Shown here piece after piece: positions 23,901 to 35,432 of a stretch of 64,000 nucleotides of DNA. Positions within the stretch are counted from its first letter, which is position 1. Every line of letters begins with the position of its first letter. Source of the stretch: an uncultured Pseudomonadota bacterium (GTDB taxonomy: Bacteria; Pseudomonadota; Gammaproteobacteria; Steroidobacterales; Steroidobacteraceae); NCBI GenBank assembly GCA_903884235.1, contig CAISEB010000049.1, positions 1-64,000 on the forward strand. Direction: 5' to 3'. Made by a program: the position numbers and the translations under genes. Below the pieces are notes generated by a model. The model did not search any database. It saw only the letters and a list, made by a program, of their open reading frames with translations, and was not told the origin of the DNA.

Positions 23901-24233
23901 TCAGTCGTCCTTCTTCACGCGAATGTCGTTGTGCACCTTGCGGACATGCTCGGTACCCTCCGCAATCGACACCGCCCTTTCGACGGCCTCGTTCGTGTGC
24001 GCAGTACCCGACAACCAGACGACGCCATCCTTGTCGGTATCGACGTGGATGTTGCCGAGGCTGCCCATATGTTCTGCCGCGAGCTTGGCCTTGATCTTCG
24101 TGGTGATCGCGGAATCCTGGACGAATTCCTTCGGGTGATCGCGATCGGTGTCGGTGCCTTCCGCAGCGAGGGCCATGCAGGGGCCGGCCAGGGCTGCTGA
24201 CACGACCAGCGCGACGATATGTGATCTCTTCAT
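23901..24233 (-). CDS. Periplasmic BON-domain protein
   Basis: A 110-residue protein with a signal peptide (MKRSHIVALVVSAALAGPCMALA) and a single BON domain (about 38-106: DSAITTKIKAKL to VRKVHNDIRV, with the central LSGTAHTNEAVERA turn). OsmY-like BON proteins bind membranes or outer-membrane components and are usually induced by osmotic or stationary-phase stress. It converges with the PLD-family gene. The C-terminus ends in a charged KKDD. Confidence 0.87.
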   Translation of the reverse strand: MKRSHIVALVVSAALAGPCMALAAEGTDTDRDHPKEFVQDSAITTKIKAKLAAEHMGSLGNIHVDTDKDGVVWLSGTAHTNEAVERAVSIAEGTEHVRKVHNDIRVKKDD

Positions 24234-24386
24234 GGGAAATGTCTCCGTGCTTGTATGCGGGCAAAGCGTACGAGATCCATCACGGCGGCTCGGTCTGGCA
24301 GCGCACCGACGGCGCCGCGCGGCACTGGCGGCAATGCTGTCGCCAGCACGTCGGCGGGGCTCAGCCGCGCGTGGCGACCATGGGCT

Positions 24387-25268
24387 TCACATCGTCACCG
24401 CTGCGTGCTCGTCCGCGAGGTTTCCGGCGAATGGCCACTCCGGGGCTTCGTCGATCTCGTCACGGGTCCAGCTCGTCGGTAGCGGCAACGGCTGGTCCGT
24501 CAATGCCGCCGCGAGGGCGGCATTCGTCAGCGCGATCGAGTCGAACGGCGTTCCGTGCCGGGACCCGCGCACGACCAGCAGCCGGGCCCCGATGCGAAGG
24601 GCAAGGGCCTGCTTTTCGGCGAGCGGCGTGTAGTCGTGTTCGGCGGCGATGATCAGGGTTCGGCACTGCAACAGATCGAGGCGCTCGGTGGCGCTCCAAT
24701 GCTGCAGGCCCCGCCCCATGCCGAGGTATGCATCCGGGGGCACCGAGCCAAGCACCGAGATCGTGCGATCACGCAGGCGCTGTTGCCAGGGCTCGGGAAA
24801 GACCCGCGCGGCAGTGAGCCGCGCGGTGCGCTTCATTCCGAGCAACCGCACCAGCGCCACCGGGATCCGGGCTTCGAGCCACTTGCGCCAGTCATCGACG
24901 CGATACGTCGCGAGGCTGTTGATCAGCACGAGGCGCGGCACGCAGACGGGACGCTGCAGCGCCATCTCAAGCGCGACGGCACCGCCGAGCGAGAACCCGA
25001 CGATATTGGCATGCGCCAATCCGAGCTCGTCGAGCAACGCCCAGAGCGTCTCGGCGAAACCGGCAACGGTATAGCGACCCGTGGGGGGATCGCTGTGGCC
25101 ACTACCCGGCAGGTCCGGGACGATGACATGGAACCCGTGTTCGAGGACCGGCAGCTGGAAGGCCCAGTCCGCCCCACTCGAGCCGAGCCCGTGAATGAGC
25201 AGCAGCGGTTCGCCGGCGCCGCGAACCAGGTAATGGAGGGCATCGCCTCCGTTGCGAAAGACGGGCAC
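24387..25268 (-). CDS. Alpha/beta-fold hydrolase
   Basis: A 293-residue cytoplasmic hydrolase with the canonical elements: IHGLGSSG oxyanion loop (25-32), PDLPGSGHSD, nucleophile elbow GFSLGG with Ser93, Asp in AEHDYTP and His in GSRHGTP. The cap-domain region is basic and Arg-rich. It resembles esterases and haloalkane-dehalogenase-like enzymes, but the substrate cannot be given. It is alone on this strand between the BON gene and the YflT-like gene. Confidence 0.87.
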   Translation of the reverse strand: MPVFRNGGDALHYLVRGAGEPLLLIHGLGSSGADWAFQLPVLEHGFHVIVPDLPGSGHSDPPTGRYTVAGFAETLWALLDELGLAHANIVGFSLGGAVALEMALQRPVCVPRLVLINSLATYRVDDWRKWLEARIPVALVRLLGMKRTARLTAARVFPEPWQQRLRDRTISVLGSVPPDAYLGMGRGLQHWSATERLDLLQCRTLIIAAEHDYTPLAEKQALALRIGARLLVVRGSRHGTPFDSIALTNAALAAALTDQPLPLPTSWTRDEIDEAPEWPFAGNLADEHAAVTM

Positions 25269-25362
25269 GGCCGCGGTGCCGACTAACCGCGCCGGACCGC
25301 GACGTCGCGGGCCGGCCAGTGCCGAGCGAGGTTGCCACTCGGCGCGTGCTGCGCCGGCCGGA

Positions 25363-25929
25363 TCATGTCAGCACGCCTGCGCCGCCGAACGGCGCGGCGT
25401 CCGGCGCAACTGCGACCGGCGCACGATGGGCCGGCGGGTCGATGTTGCAGCGGGCCAGCGCCGCGCGCGCCTTCGCGACTTCCTCTGCGCTGCCGTGCAG
25501 CACCAGCACGTAGCGGTCTGCCTTCAGGGCCGCCTCGTACTTGACGACCAGCTCGCGCGGCACGCCGATCGTCGTGAGCGCCGCGCCGAGGGCCGAAAGT
25601 CCACCCACGACCACCGCCCCTTCAAGCGCGCCGAACAGCGCCGAGACCACGGGGCCCGCCATCGCGACGAGCCCGAGCCCTGGCAGGACGAACGCCGCCG
25701 GCGCGAGCGGGAGGCCCCAGAACCCACCCCACAGGGCGCCAGTGCGCCCCCAGGACAGGATCCGGTCGCCGGCCGTGTACAGGCCGAGCACGTGCTCCTC
25801 GCTGTGGTAGCCATGACCGACCAGCGACAGCTTGGTCACGTCGATGCCACACCGGCTGAGCGCACCGATCACCCGGTCGGCGTCGGCGTGCGTCTTTGAG
25901 ACGCACAGTAGCGAGTCATTGGTATCCAT
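25363..25929 (-). CDS. YflT/DUF1269-like membrane stress protein
   Basis: A 188-residue protein starting at ATG 25929. The N-terminal ~50 residues form a general-stress-protein-17M-like alpha/beta module (CVSKTHADADRVIGAL, then LSLVGHGYHSEEH). A Gly-rich hydrophobic core follows (TGALWGGFWGLPLAPAAF, then two more membrane-like stretches), and then a second alpha/beta piece with KADRYVLVLHG. This arrangement is seen in DUF1269/YflT-like proteins of unknown function associated with stress. The frame is open to 26220, but that part has no coding character. Confidence 0.7.
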   Translation of the reverse strand: MDTNDSLLCVSKTHADADRVIGALSRCGIDVTKLSLVGHGYHSEEHVLGLYTAGDRILSWGRTGALWGGFWGLPLAPAAFVLPGLGLVAMAGPVVSALFGALEGAVVVGGLSALGAALTTIGVPRELVVKYEAALKADRYVLVLHGSAEEVAKARAALARCNIDPPAHRAPVAVAPDAAPFGGAGVLT

Positions 25930-26253
25930 GCTGTTCCTCGGGCTGGTCTCATCGGCGCGGTGAGACGTGAAGAATCGGACCACGGCGGGCCGGGGACGGT
26001 GAGGCGCGATCGGCTGGGCTCGTCCGCGCCGGCCCGTGGTGCGCGCCTGCGCAGCCGCGACTGCCGGCTCTAGTTCGAGTGACACCACCCTCTGCATGCT
26101 CGTGTCCCCATTGCGTGACCACCTCGTACTGTGGCGGATGCGACTGGGCTCCGCCGTTCGCGACCGTACAGAGCGGGCGTTAAGTGGGTCATGGGGTCGC
26201 CGCTGACGCCGCTCCGGCATCGGTTACGGATCGACACCACGGGAGGTCGCGCG
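25930..26253. other. Intergenic region, YflT-like gene / MacB permease
   Basis: 324 bases. This is the upstream region of the YflT-like gene and the downstream region of the macAB-type operon (both on the reverse strand). No gene, strong hairpin with T-run or clear promoter was seen. Confidence 0.4.
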
Positions 26254-27470
<1,217 letters not shown>

Positions 27471-27471
<1 letters not shown>

Positions 27472-28211
27472 CAGACGGTCTCGGTACTGCCGACCGCGGC
27501 CGGCATCGACAGCGTCGGGTTCGGGTTCGGCGCGTCCTTCGCGATCTGGCCGTCCACGAAATGCACCATGCGTCGGGCATAGGCGGCCATGTCCGGCTCG
27601 TGGGTCACCATCAGCACCGTGATCCCGTGGTCGCGGTTGAGCGCGACCAGCAGTTGCATGATTTCGTGGCTGCGCTGGGTGTCGAGATTGCCGGTGGGCT
27701 CGTCGGCGAGCACGACCGCAGGCGCCGTGACGATCGCGCGCGCGATCGCGACGCGCTGCTGCTGCCCACCCGACAGCTCCGCTGGCGTGTGATGTTCCCA
27801 GCCGTGCAGGCCCACCGAGTCGAGGGCCTGGCGCGCTGCGGCACGCCTGACCGCGGGCCGGTCGCCGCGATAGAGCAGCGGCAGCTCCACGTTCTCCTCG
27901 GCCGACGTCCGTGCGAGCAGGTTGAACCCCTGGAAGACGAAGCCGAGGAATCGCCGCCGCAGGCGCGCGCGCTGGTCGCGCGTCAGCGCCTCGACGTGGG
28001 CGCCCTTGAACAGGTACTGGCCCGCTGTCGGCGTGTCGAGGCAGCCGAGGATGTTCATCGCGGTGGACTTCCCGGAGCCGCTTGGGCCCATGATCGCGAT
28101 GAACTCGCCGGCGGTAATGTCGAGGTTGATGCCCTTGAGCGCGAGGAGCTCCGCGGCCCCGGCGCCGTACCGCTTGGTGACGCCCCGAAGCTGGATGAGC
28201 GGGACGGTCAC
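27471..28211 (-). CDS. MacB-type ABC transporter ATP-binding subunit
   Basis: A 246-residue ATPase of the LolD/MacB group. It has Walker A GPSGSGKST (about 42-50), the signature LSGGQQQR, Walker B VVLADEPTGNLD, and the H-loop in MVTHEPDMA. It energises the permease encoded directly downstream. Its ATG overlaps the adaptor stop (ATGA), so the operon order adaptor-ATPase-permease is translationally coupled throughout. Confidence 0.94.
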
Positions 28212-29647
28212 GGCTTCGCGGCGGACTTCTGGTCGGTGATCACCAGCATGCCGGCCTCGAGTTCGCCGCTGGTGATCTCGGTCATGTGACCGTCGCTGAT
28301 CCCGGGCGTCACGGCAACCACCTGCGCAGTTCCGTCGCGGAGTACCCAGACCTGCTTGGCCATCGAGGTGCTCGCGCCGGAGGCCGCTGACTTACGGACG
28401 ACGCTGCTCGGCATCCGCGGCAGCAGGCTCGAGGCGACGCTCTTGCCCTTGGCGGGCGAGGCGTCGGCCGCAGTCGGCGTGAACCGCAGCGCCGTGTTCG
28501 GCACCAGCAGGACGTTGGTCCTCTGGGTTGCAGTGATCGTGGCGGTCGCCGTCATGCCCGGGCGCAGGCTGAGGTCCGAGTTGTCGACGTCGAGGTAGGT
28601 GAGGTAGGTCACGACGTTGTCCGTGATCGTCGACCCGAATCCGACGCGCGTGATGCGCGCTGGGAACTTGCGGCTCAGGTAGGCGCTGACGGTGAACGTC
28701 GCGTCCTGCCCGACCTGCACCGCACCGACATCCGCCTCATCGACGTAGACCCACAGTCGCAGCTGGTGCAGGTCCTCAGCGATCGTGAACAGCGTGACGG
28801 CCTGGAGGGAGGCCGCGACGGTGTTGCCCGGATCGACCGTGCGGGTCAACACGATGCCGTCCGCCGGCGCCGAGATCGAGGCCTTCGACAGGTTGATCTG
28901 GTCCGTCGACAGCGCCGCCTTGGCGTCGCTGACGCCGGCATGCGCCGAGGCATCGTCCGCGTTCGCCCGCGCAAGCGTCGCGCGCCCCGCATCGAGTTCG
29001 GACTTGGACGGGACCTTTCCACCGGACAGCGTTGCGACCTCCTTGAGGCGACCATACGCGGCCTGCGCCTCGAGTACCGTCGCCTGGGTCTGCGCGACCT
29101 TCCCCTGGGCTGCGGCGAGCGTCGCCTGCGATCGCAGGATCTGGTCTTGCAGCTTGGCGGTGTCGAGCACGACGAGGACCTCGCCCTTCGTCACCTGGTC
29201 GTTGACGTCGACCTTGACCTCGCGCACGGTCCCCGAGAGTTCACTGCCGATGCTGATCGAGAGGGTCGGCTGGATGGTGCCGTTCGCCGTGATGAGCAGC
29301 GTGAGGTTGCCACGCGCCACGGCGACCGTGTTGTAGACCGGTGCGGCGTTCGCATTGCGGTGCACCCACCACCAGCCGCCGCCGATGACCAGCACGACGG
29401 CGAGCGCTGTCAGTGCCCAGACCGACCGTCGCCGGTACCACGCCTGCGTTGCGGGCTCGCCGAGGAGCGCGCCGATGCCGGCCTCGGCCTCCCCCGCGAC
29501 GGGGACGGCCGGTGCCTGCCCCGCTGCCGGTGCAGCTGCAGTTGCAGTTGCGGGTGCCGCAGCCGATGCCGGTGCGGTGGGTGCGACCGGTTCCGGCGCC
29601 GCCGCCGGCACGGGCACCTCGACTGCGGAGTTGGGCTCCTTGCTCAT
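28208..29647 (-). CDS. MacA-like periplasmic adaptor (HlyD/RND-MFP family)
   Basis: A 479-residue membrane-fusion protein. Residues 1-65 are an unusual Ala/Pro-rich cytoplasmic tail. They are followed by one membrane helix (ALTALAVVLVIGGGWWWV), a lipoyl/barrel-sandwich half-motif (GSELSGTVREVKVDVNDQV), a coiled-coil hairpin (about 150-235), the second lipoyl half (SAPADGIVLTRTV), and beta-barrel and membrane-proximal domains. It links the inner-membrane ABC unit to the NodT outer-membrane channel. Overlaps of 4 bases with both neighbours show tight coupling. Confidence 0.92.
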   Translation of the reverse strand: MSKEPNSAVEVPVPAAAPEPVAPTAPASAAAPATATAAAPAAGQAPAVPVAGEAEAGIGALLGEPATQAWYRRRSVWALTALAVVLVIGGGWWWVHRNANAAPVYNTVAVARGNLTLLITANGTIQPTLSISIGSELSGTVREVKVDVNDQVTKGEVLVVLDTAKLQDQILRSQATLAAAQGKVAQTQATVLEAQAAYGRLKEVATLSGGKVPSKSELDAGRATLARANADDASAHAGVSDAKAALSTDQINLSKASISAPADGIVLTRTVDPGNTVAASLQAVTLFTIAEDLHQLRLWVYVDEADVGAVQVGQDATFTVSAYLSRKFPARITRVGFGSTITDNVVTYLTYLDVDNSDLSLRPGMTATATITATQRTNVLLVPNTALRFTPTAADASPAKGKSVASSLLPRMPSSVVRKSAASGASTSMAKQVWVLRDGTAQVVAVTPGISDGHMTEITSGELEAGMLVITDQKSAAKP

Positions 29648-31113
29648 GGCGTCGCGCGGCGCGCGGCATCGTCGGTGAGGAGGGCCGATACGTCGCGATC
29701 CCGCCAGCCGCCGCCCAGTGCGGTGTACAGGTGCACCTGATCGGTGCTCACGTCCGCGAACGCCCCGGCGAGGCCGTCCTGCGTCCCGAGCTGCACCCGC
29801 TGCGTGTCGAGGACGGTCTGGAAATCGACGAGGCCACTCCGGAAGCGCTGGCCTGCGAGCGTGGCCGCATCGGTCGCCGCCGTCGCGGCATGGTCGAGGC
29901 TCACGAGCCGCTGGCGGTCACCCGCCAGCGCCGCCAGCGTGTCCTCGACGTCGGCCAGCGCCGCAAGCACGATCGCGACGTAGGTCACCCGGGCCTGCTC
30001 GAGCGCGGCCTCCTGCAGGCGGACCTGGGCCCGTCGTGCGCCGCCGTCAAGGAGCGGCAGCGTCACGCCGGCGAGCAGGCTGGCGATCGACGCGGCGCGA
30101 TGCGACAGGTCGGCGACGTGGGCGCCGCTGGCGCCGATCGAGCCGCTGAGCGTGAACCCGGGCCAACGCGCCGCCTTCGCCTGCGACACGCGGGCGAGCG
30201 CGCTCCTGACCTGGCTTTCGGCCGCGCGGACATCCGCACGCTGGCGTAGGGTCTCGGTCGGGATGCTCGCGACAAGTGCGTCATCCGCCTTCGGCACCGG
30301 CGCCACGACCTCGAGCGTACCGGCCAGCGCCGCGGGGCTCCGCCCCGTCAGCACCGCGAGCGCATGGCTGGACCGTGAGATGCTCGTCTGCAGAACCGGA
30401 ATCGCCGCAGCCGTCTGGTCGGCGAGCGCCTGGGCCTGGGCCACCTCGAGTTCGGTGACGAGCCCGGCCTGCCGGCGCCACGTCGTGATCTGCAGCGTTT
30501 CCTGCTGGCTCGCCAGGTTGCCTGCGGCGATCGCCAGACGTGCCTGGGCGCTGCGCAGGAGGATGTACGTCGTGGCCGCTTCACCGGCGATCGACACCTG
30601 CGCATCGCCGAGCGTCGCGCCGCTCGCCTCGAGCGCCGCCGCCGCCGCGGCAAGCCCGCTGCGATTCCCACCGAACACGTCGGGGACCCAGCTGGCGTCG
30701 AGCCCGGCCTGCACGACCCTCCCGGTCCGGATGCCGGCCGCCGTTCCGTCCGACACCGAGGCGGACGCCCCGAGCACCGGCCACAACGTGGCGGCGGCAA
30801 TGTCACGCTCGGCACGGGCACTCTTCAGGGAGGCGACCGCGCCGCCGAGCGTCGTGTTGTGCGCGAGCGCGTCGCCGAGCAGCTTCGTCAGCGTCGGATC
30901 GTTGAAGCGCAACCACCACTCGACCAGCGAGGTGCCCTGCTGCGCCGTCGCGATCCCGGGAATCGACCACTGGTCCGGAATTGAGACCGGATCCGCGAGC
31001 GGCCGCGGCGTCGTGGTCGAGCAGCCACTCAGCGTGAGCACGAGCGCCGCGGCGACGACCCGACGGCATCGCGCCGCGGGATGCGGGGCTCGGCGGGAAT
31101 CGGTCTGCATCAT
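29644..31113 (-). CDS. NodT-family outer-membrane efflux lipoprotein (MacAB partner)
   Basis: A 489-residue TolC-like channel subunit starting at ATG 31113 (or 31110). A lipobox LTLSGC marks it as a lipoprotein. Two OEP repeats of long helices and beta strands follow, with family phrases ARLAIAAGNLASQQETLQIT, ITTWRRQAGLVTELEV and ALARVSQAKAARWPGFTLSGSIG. It gives the exit duct for the MacAB-type pump encoded downstream. It is the first gene of the four-gene operon 31113-26254, so the operon promoter should lie in 31114-31358. Confidence 0.92.
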   Translation of the reverse strand: MMQTDSRRAPHPAARCRRVVAAALVLTLSGCSTTTPRPLADPVSIPDQWSIPGIATAQQGTSLVEWWLRFNDPTLTKLLGDALAHNTTLGGAVASLKSARAERDIAAATLWPVLGASASVSDGTAAGIRTGRVVQAGLDASWVPDVFGGNRSGLAAAAAALEASGATLGDAQVSIAGEAATTYILLRSAQARLAIAAGNLASQQETLQITTWRRQAGLVTELEVAQAQALADQTAAAIPVLQTSISRSSHALAVLTGRSPAALAGTLEVVAPVPKADDALVASIPTETLRQRADVRAAESQVRSALARVSQAKAARWPGFTLSGSIGASGAHVADLSHRAASIASLLAGVTLPLLDGGARRAQVRLQEAALEQARVTYVAIVLAALADVEDTLAALAGDRQRLVSLDHAATAATDAATLAGQRFRSGLVDFQTVLDTQRVQLGTQDGLAGAFADVSTDQVHLYTALGGGWRDRDVSALLTDDAARRATP

Positions 31114-31358
31114 GGCGTCCGGTGAATGATCGGGGTCTACCCAGCGCGACGATCGGCCTGGCACGCGGTGGGCCCCGGTCTGTCCGGGGAGGCGAGGATG
31201 GACGGCCAGTTCGCGATGCGATCCGGCGCATTCGCCGAGGTACAGCCCGGCGGACGCTACTCCTGGGCGCGAGTGCGGGCGGTGCGCTTGCGCACCAAGG
31301 CTCGCCCGGGCCGCCGTGCCTCGACGACGGCCACGTCGCGCTCAGGCGCAACCGTGGG

Positions 31359-32021
31359 TCACTGACCTTCGCCGACGCGCAGCCAGATCTCGTTGCGGCG
31401 CATGAACCACGGCGTGAACGGCGGGTTGTAGCGCGAGTACACGGGCTCCCCGGATGGGGTCAGCGATGCGGCCTTGAGCGCGTCACGCAGGGTCGCGAGG
31501 TGCTCCTCGTAGTTCGCCTCGGACCAGAATCCCGAAAACCGGATGACCGCCACGCGGCTTGGCGGGACGCCACGCAACTGCACGCGGGCATCGAGCGGCT
31601 CCGGCGCATCGGCGACCGACACGCCCTTGGGGAGCACGAACTGCACCCGGAAGCCACCGGGTGCCTCGACCTGGGTGACCGGCGCAGTCATCGGAAACTT
31701 GACCGGTGCGGCCTCCTGCGTGACCGGCGCGGTCATGGCGAATTTTCGCGCGCCCTTGTTCTTGCCGAAGATGTAGCCCGCGAGGATCGGGAACGCCTGG
31801 TTGCCCGCATCGCCCGCAGGACCGGGGACGACGATCTCGGCCACCGTGTACCCCGGGTACAGGCGCACCTCGAACTTCCCGTACCTATGGACCACCTGGT
31901 ACACGGGTTCCTCCGTTGCCTCCAGGAGGGTCGGTATGCCGACGAGCGCGAGTGTCGACAGCACGGCGGCGCCGGTCGCGACGATCGCGCCGGTTCGCTT
32001 CTGGGTGACGGGTCGGTTCAT
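31359..32021 (-). CDS. SOUL family heme-binding protein
   Basis: A 220-residue protein with one N-terminal hydrophobic segment (signal anchor or signal peptide) and a SOUL domain. EEPVYQVVHRYGKFEVRLYPGYTVAE and FAMTAPVTQE are typical, with the APVT phrase repeated nearby, and a late PW..RRNE. GGAGGG just before the ATG at 32021 supports the start. SOUL proteins bind heme or tetrapyrroles loosely; a role in heme or chromophore handling is possible. The catalase gene begins upstream on the same strand with only about 50 bases between them, so they may be co-transcribed. Confidence 0.85.
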   Translation of the reverse strand: MNRPVTQKRTGAIVATGAAVLSTLALVGIPTLLEATEEPVYQVVHRYGKFEVRLYPGYTVAEIVVPGPAGDAGNQAFPILAGYIFGKNKGARKFAMTAPVTQEAAPVKFPMTAPVTQVEAPGGFRVQFVLPKGVSVADAPEPLDARVQLRGVPPSRVAVIRFSGFWSEANYEEHLATLRDALKAASLTPSGEPVYSRYNPPFTPWFMRRNEIWLRVGEGQ

Positions 32022-32072
32022 GCGATTCCCTCCAATTGAGCACGCGGTCCAGGCACGCCTCGCGCGCACGGA

Positions 32073-33551
32073 TCAGGCCGGGACACGGCCCGAAAATTCC
32101 TCGACCGGGATCCCGAGACCGGCGGCGACGCGCGCGCCGTACTCGGGATCCGCCTTGTAGAAGTGCCCCAGCTGGCGCACCTGGATTGCCCGCGGCACGG
32201 TCCGCAGCGGCGTGAGGAGATTGCCGATCAGCTGTGCCCGCTGCTCCTCGCTCATCAGGCGATAGAGATCGCCCGCCTGGGAGTAGTCATCGCAGCCGCC
32301 CGGTTCGTCGCGCGGGGCATAGTGGCCCGCGTCCCCGTCCAGCCGCCACGGCGGCTCGCGCGCGCCCGGATCCTGGACGGGACCGCCGAAGCTGTTGGGC
32401 TCGTAGTTGACGGCGCCGCCTCCGTTCGAGTCGAAGCGACCCTGTCCGTCCCGATGGTAGGTGTGAACGGGGGACAGCGGGCGGTTGATCGGGAGCGCGG
32501 CATAGTTCACGCCAATACGGTACCGATGCGCATCGGGATAGGACAACAGCCGCGCCTGCAGCACTTTGTCCGGCGAGGCGCCGATGCCGGGCGGCATGTT
32601 GCCGGGCTCGAACGCGGCCTGCTCGACCTCGGCGTAGTAATTCTCCGGATTGCGGTTGAGCACGAACTCTCCCACCTCGACCACCGGGTAGTCGCGGTGC
32701 GGCCAGACCTTGGTGAGGTCGAACGGGTGGATCCGGTAGGTGTCGGCATCACGCTCGGGCATCAGCTGCACCTGTACCCGCCAGCGCGGGAAGTCTCCCC
32801 GCCGAATTGCCTCGTGCAGGTCCCGTCGGTGGAAATCGAGGTCCAGGCCGGCAATGTTCGCCGCGCCCTCGTTGGTCAGCGTCTTGATGCCCTGCATCGT
32901 CTTGAAGTGCCATTTCACCCAATGGCGCTCGCCGGCGGCGTTCCAGAGGCTGTAGGTGTGGCTTGAGTAGCCGTTCATGTGGCGCAGGGTCGCCGGGATG
33001 CCGCGATCCGAGAACAACGTCGTGACCTGGTGCAGGGACTCCGGCGACAGGCTCCAGTAATCCCACTGCATGCGGTTGTCACGCAGGCCAGTGGCGGGGT
33101 CGCGCTTCTGGGAATGGATGAAGTCCGAGAATTTCAACGCGTCGCGCACGAAGAAGACCGGCGTGTTGTTCCCCACCAGGTCCCAGTTGCCCTCCTCCGT
33201 GTAGAACTTGAGCGAGAAGCCCCGCGGGTCGCGCGCCGTGTCGGCGGAGCCGGATTCGCCCGCGACGGTCGAGAAGCGCGCGAACATCGGACAGGTGTTG
33301 CCGGACCGGGCGAAGAGCTTCGCCCGGGTGTAGCGGGCGAGATCCTTCCGGATCGTCAGCACTCCGTGGGCCCCCGCTCCCTTGGCGTGCACGACCCGTT
33401 CCGGCGCCCGCTCGCGGTTGAACTGGGCCATTTTCTCCATCAGCTGGTAGTCGTGCATCAGCACCGGGCCGCGTGGGCCTGCGGTGAGCGAATTCTGGTT
33501 GTCGGCCACCGGTGTTCCGGCCGCCGTGGTCATGACGGGGCATTTTTTCAC
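32073..33551 (-). CDS. katA: Monofunctional heme catalase (small-subunit type)
   Basis: A 492-residue catalase starting at GTG 33551 with a GGGAGA ribosome site. Catalytic His55 ([13 protein letters not shown]) and Asn128 (VGNNTPVFF) are present, and the heme-ligand Tyr lies in [14 protein letters not shown]. The length fits clade 3 small-subunit catalases, which bind NADPH. It converts hydrogen peroxide to water and oxygen in the cytoplasm. SOUL is the next gene on the same strand. The MscS gene is divergent; the 150-base gap should carry the promoter, but no OxyR site could be identified by eye. Confidence 0.96.
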   Translation of the reverse strand: MKKCPVMTTAAGTPVADNQNSLTAGPRGPVLMHDYQLMEKMAQFNRERAPERVVHAKGAGAHGVLTIRKDLARYTRAKLFARSGNTCPMFARFSTVAGESGSADTARDPRGFSLKFYTEEGNWDLVGNNTPVFFVRDALKFSDFIHSQKRDPATGLRDNRMQWDYWSLSPESLHQVTTLFSDRGIPATLRHMNGYSSHTYSLWNAAGERHWVKWHFKTMQGIKTLTNEGAANIAGLDLDFHRRDLHEAIRRGDFPRWRVQVQLMPERDADTYRIHPFDLTKVWPHRDYPVVEVGEFVLNRNPENYYAEVEQAAFEPGNMPPGIGASPDKVLQARLLSYPDAHRYRIGVNYAALPINRPLSPVHTYHRDGQGRFDSNGGGAVNYEPNSFGGPVQDPGAREPPWRLDGDAGHYAPRDEPGGCDDYSQAGDLYRLMSEEQRAQLIGNLLTPLRTVPRAIQVRQLGHFYKADPEYGARVAAGLGIPVEEFSGRVPA

Positions 33552-33702
33552 GAACGTCTCCCACGATGATCAACTGCCGGCCCGATGCGCATCGAGCGCA
33601 CTGTGCGCGGCTGCAGGCGAATGGTCCGTGCGCTGTGGTACCGATCGGCCCCACTCTCAGGCGGTGCGCGTTCGAACGCGTACAGACGGCGGCGGGTCGT
33701 CG

Positions 33703-34839
33703 GTGGAACATGGGCGGCTGCATCCATCGATCCGAGCGGGAACCTCCCCGCGTATCCGCGAGTACTCCGACCATGCCCCGCTCAGTCAATTCGTTCGACG
33801 GCTCGCCGCCGAGCCGCGACGGACGCCGCCCTTGATAGGCTGGACCACGCTCTGGATCCTCGCGAGCGCCCTCGTCCTGCTGCTGGCGGGATTCATCGTG
33901 CGCCTGCGACTGTACCGCTCCGTGCTGTGGGGATCCTCGGCGCTGCTACTGATCTCTTCACTACGCCCGCGTCCGGGCAATGATCTCGGTCAATACCTGC
34001 TGGGCGGCGCGGCGGAATCGGCACGACTCCCGTCCGAGCTCTTCGGCATCGCGTGGTGGGTTCTCGGCGCGTGGATCATCAATGGCGTCCTCGAGCTGGT
34101 CATGCGCCGGACACTGTTCCCGAACGACAACCAGCCCCATGCGCGGCGGCTGTTCGTCGACCTCGCCTCGGGCCTGATCTACATCGTCGCGTTCGTCGGC
34201 ATCATGGAAACGGTGATCAAGCAGCCCATCGGCGGCGTGCTCGCGACCTCCGGCATCCTCGCGATCGTGCTCGGGTTTGCACTGCAGAACACGCTTTCGG
34301 ACCTGCTGTCCGGGCTCGCCCTGAACATTGACCGGCCGTTCGGCGCCGGCGACTGGATCCTGCTGTCCGGCGATGTCGAGGGCCAGGTCATGCAGATCAA
34401 CTGGCGCAGCACCCGGATCCAGACCTGGCTGCACGACATCGTGGTGGTTCCGAACAGCATCGTCGCGAAGGCGGTCGTGACCAATCACTCGCATGGACGG
34501 ATCGACCACGCAGCGGTCCACAGGCTGACCGTCGACAGCTCGATCCCTCCCGAGCGGGTGATCGCGACGATCGAGGCCGCCCTCGAGGAAGCCGTGGATC
34601 CGAGGGTCGTCGCGACTCGGGCCTATGCGCGCGCCACCGGCGAAGCCGTGATCACCTATGAGGTGAAGTACGGGATCTCGGACTTCGGCCAGCTGCCCGG
34701 CATTCGGTCGAGCGTGATCGCGCGAATCGCGGCGGCATTCGCGGCGCAGTCGATTCCATTCGGGGCGATCGCGACGACCGTGCGCATCGTGGCGCTGCCT
34801 CCCGATTCCGCGCGCGCGGAGGCGCCCCCCGCCCATTGA
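33703..34839 (+). CDS. Small-conductance mechanosensitive channel (MscS family)
   Basis: About 378 residues from a GTG at 33703; the frame is open from 33484, and a TTG at 33832 is another possible start, so the N-terminus is uncertain. Four membrane segments are followed by the MscS pore helix and beta domain: LATSGILAIVLGFALQNTLSDLLSGLAL, then IDRPFGAGDWILLSG, INWRSTRIQTW and VVVPNSIVAKAVVTN. These channels release solutes on hypo-osmotic shock. It is divergent from catalase. Confidence 0.88.
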   Translation: MEHGRLHPSIRAGTSPRIREYSDHAPLSQFVRRLAAEPRRTPPLIGWTTLWILASALVLLLAGFIVRLRLYRSVLWGSSALLLISSLRPRPGNDLGQYLLGGAAESARLPSELFGIAWWVLGAWIINGVLELVMRRTLFPNDNQPHARRLFVDLASGLIYIVAFVGIMETVIKQPIGGVLATSGILAIVLGFALQNTLSDLLSGLALNIDRPFGAGDWILLSGDVEGQVMQINWRSTRIQTWLHDIVVVPNSIVAKAVVTNHSHGRIDHAAVHRLTVDSSIPPERVIATIEAALEEAVDPRVVATRAYARATGEAVITYEVKYGISDFGQLPGIRSSVIARIAAAFAAQSIPFGAIATTVRIVALPPDSARAEAPPAH

Positions 34840-34976
34840 GGGTTATCCCGTGGCAAGCCCCGGTGGCACCCATCGGCCGCGCCAGATCCATCATGGCCGG
34901 ACCCTTCGCGCCGGGATTGGTCGCATCCCAGCACATCCAAGCGAGCGACGTCGCCGGCCGCGCCGGGACGGATCAG

Positions 34977-35432
34977 CTAGTCCGGGGCGCGCCCGCGTGG
35001 CAAGGCGTCGCCGAAGTGAGCGCGTACCTTCGCGACGACCTGGCCTTCGGTGAGCGCCCCCGCGCTCTCGATGGCGGAGATCCGAGGCCCCTGCCGATGC
35101 TTCAACAGCCTCGCTTGGAGCTCGCCCTTGGCCTCGCCCGGCCCGAACACGAGCAGCCGTCCATAGGCCTGCAATTCGTCGATGACGAGGTCGTAGTAGC
35201 CATCGAGCTCGCCCGTCAGCGCGCGCTGGCGACTGTCGTCCGCCGGCACCTGGCGAGCCTCGTAGGGTCCCTTCAGCGGCGAATCGCCGCCTCGATTGAG
35301 GTGCTTCTCGACGTTGGACTCGATCGTCTTCGTCACAGGCCCGTCCGCCGTCAGGCCGACGATCTGGGCGCGTCGGTGGTCGATCCAGACGCCCGCGTCG
35401 GGATGGATCCTAGGGGCGGTCTTCGTCGTCAC
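34977..35432 (-). CDS. Bacterial eRF1-like (baeRF/host-attachment-like) protein
   Basis: About 151 residues from a GTG at 35432. GVWIDHRRAQIVGL near the N-terminus, YYDLVIDEL in the middle and LLVFGPGEAKGELQARLLKH resemble small bacterial proteins related to eRF1 domains, annotated as 'translational machinery' or host-attachment-like proteins, whose role is unknown. Its start overlaps the end of the acidic ORF by 23 bases, making it the third gene of a small overlapping operon. The assignment is moderate. Confidence 0.65.
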   Translation of the reverse strand: MTTKTAPRIHPDAGVWIDHRRAQIVGLTADGPVTKTIESNVEKHLNRGGDSPLKGPYEARQVPADDSRQRALTGELDGYYDLVIDELQAYGRLLVFGPGEAKGELQARLLKHRQGPRISAIESAGALTEGQVVAKVRAHFGDALPRGRAPD